Of a stretch of 6,082 nucleotides of DNA, positions 5,998 to 6,082 are shown piece by piece. The number at the start of each line of letters is the position of its first letter. Position 1 is the first letter of the stretch. The position numbers were made by a program, and so were the translations under genes. The notes beneath the pieces are model-generated. The model was not told the DNA's origin, searched no databases, and saw only the letters and a program-made list of their open reading frames with translations. The stretch is from an uncultured Clostridia bacterium (lineage in GTDB: Bacteria > Bacillota > Clostridia > Oscillospirales > Ruminococcaceae): NCBI GenBank assembly GCA_947632425.1, contig CANRPG010000124.1, positions 1-6,082 of the forward strand. The letters run 5' to 3'.

Positions 5998-6082
5998 TCG
6001 TCCGCCTCCTCTGCCATTTTAAGCGCATTGATTACCGCCTGCGCCTTGTTTATGCACTCCTGAAACTCCTTTTCGGGAACGC
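5994..6082 (-). CDS. trpE: Anthranilate synthase component I, C-terminal end (partial)
   Basis: Only the last 28 codons are in the window; the gene continues beyond the right edge. The visible peptide starts VPEKEFQECINKAQAVINAL and ends AEEADE before TGA at 5996-5994. The pattern of a proline-glutamate turn, E-C-x-N-K-A and then an alanine-rich amphipathic helix is the usual C-terminus of TrpE. The catalytic and tryptophan-feedback regions lie outside the window, so they cannot be judged. The stop codon overlaps the trpG ATG in ATGA, and the strong Shine-Dalgarno sequence for trpG is within the final codons. Position in front of trpG-trpD makes the assignment strong despite the short length. 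PabB would be the only serious alternative. Confidence 0.9.
   Translation of the reverse strand, partial: VPEKEFQECINKAQAVINALKMAEEADE
6005..6010 (-). promoter_or_regulatory. Ribosome binding site of trpG, inside the trpE coding end
   Basis: A perfect AGGAGG on the minus strand ends 7 bases before the trpG ATG at 5997. Together with the ATGA stop/start overlap it allows both coupled and independent initiation on trpG. Confidence 0.75.

Overview
The window looks like an ordinary chromosomal region of a Gram-positive anaerobe of the Clostridia, most likely a Ruminococcus-like or Oscillospiraceae-type organism. This rests on strong AGGAGG-type ribosome binding sites before nearly every gene, tightly packed unfused trp genes, moderate GC content by eye, frequent ATA isoleucine codons, and protein sequences that read like Clostridia homologues. 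The taxonomic call is an inference from sequence style, not from a search.

Layout. Positions 1-115 (+) hold the last 37 codons of a membrane protein, probably a MATE-family exporter. It is followed after 2 bases by a 300-residue two-domain protein (118-1020, +): an N-terminal GrpB/UPF0157 nucleotidyltransferase-like domain joined to a C-terminal inorganic-pyrophosphatase-like domain. A strong hairpin at 1025-1052 separates this rightward unit from the convergent leftward unit and can serve as terminator for both.

From 6082 down to 1057 (-) runs a tryptophan operon in the order trpE (only its last 28 codons are in the window), trpG, trpD, trpC, trpF, trpB, trpA. All six complete genes appear intact and carry their expected active-site residues. 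There is one conservative change, in TrpA. Junctions are very tight: E/G overlap by 4 bp, G-D are 12 nt apart, D/C overlap by 4 bp, C-F are 1 nt apart, F-B are 2 nt apart and B/A overlap by 8 bp. Each downstream gene has its own Shine-Dalgarno sequence inside or at the end of the preceding gene. The promoter and any attenuator or T-box leader lie upstream of trpE, outside the window.

Together TrpE/TrpG make anthranilate from chorismate and glutamine. TrpD adds phosphoribosyl, TrpF isomerises, TrpC closes the indole ring, and TrpA/TrpB convert indole-glycerol phosphate plus serine to tryptophan.

There is no gene-free stretch longer than 36 bases. I saw no RNA genes, CRISPR, mobile elements or attachment sites. 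The least ordinary item is the GrpB-pyrophosphatase fusion; I found no sign of a wholly undescribed system.
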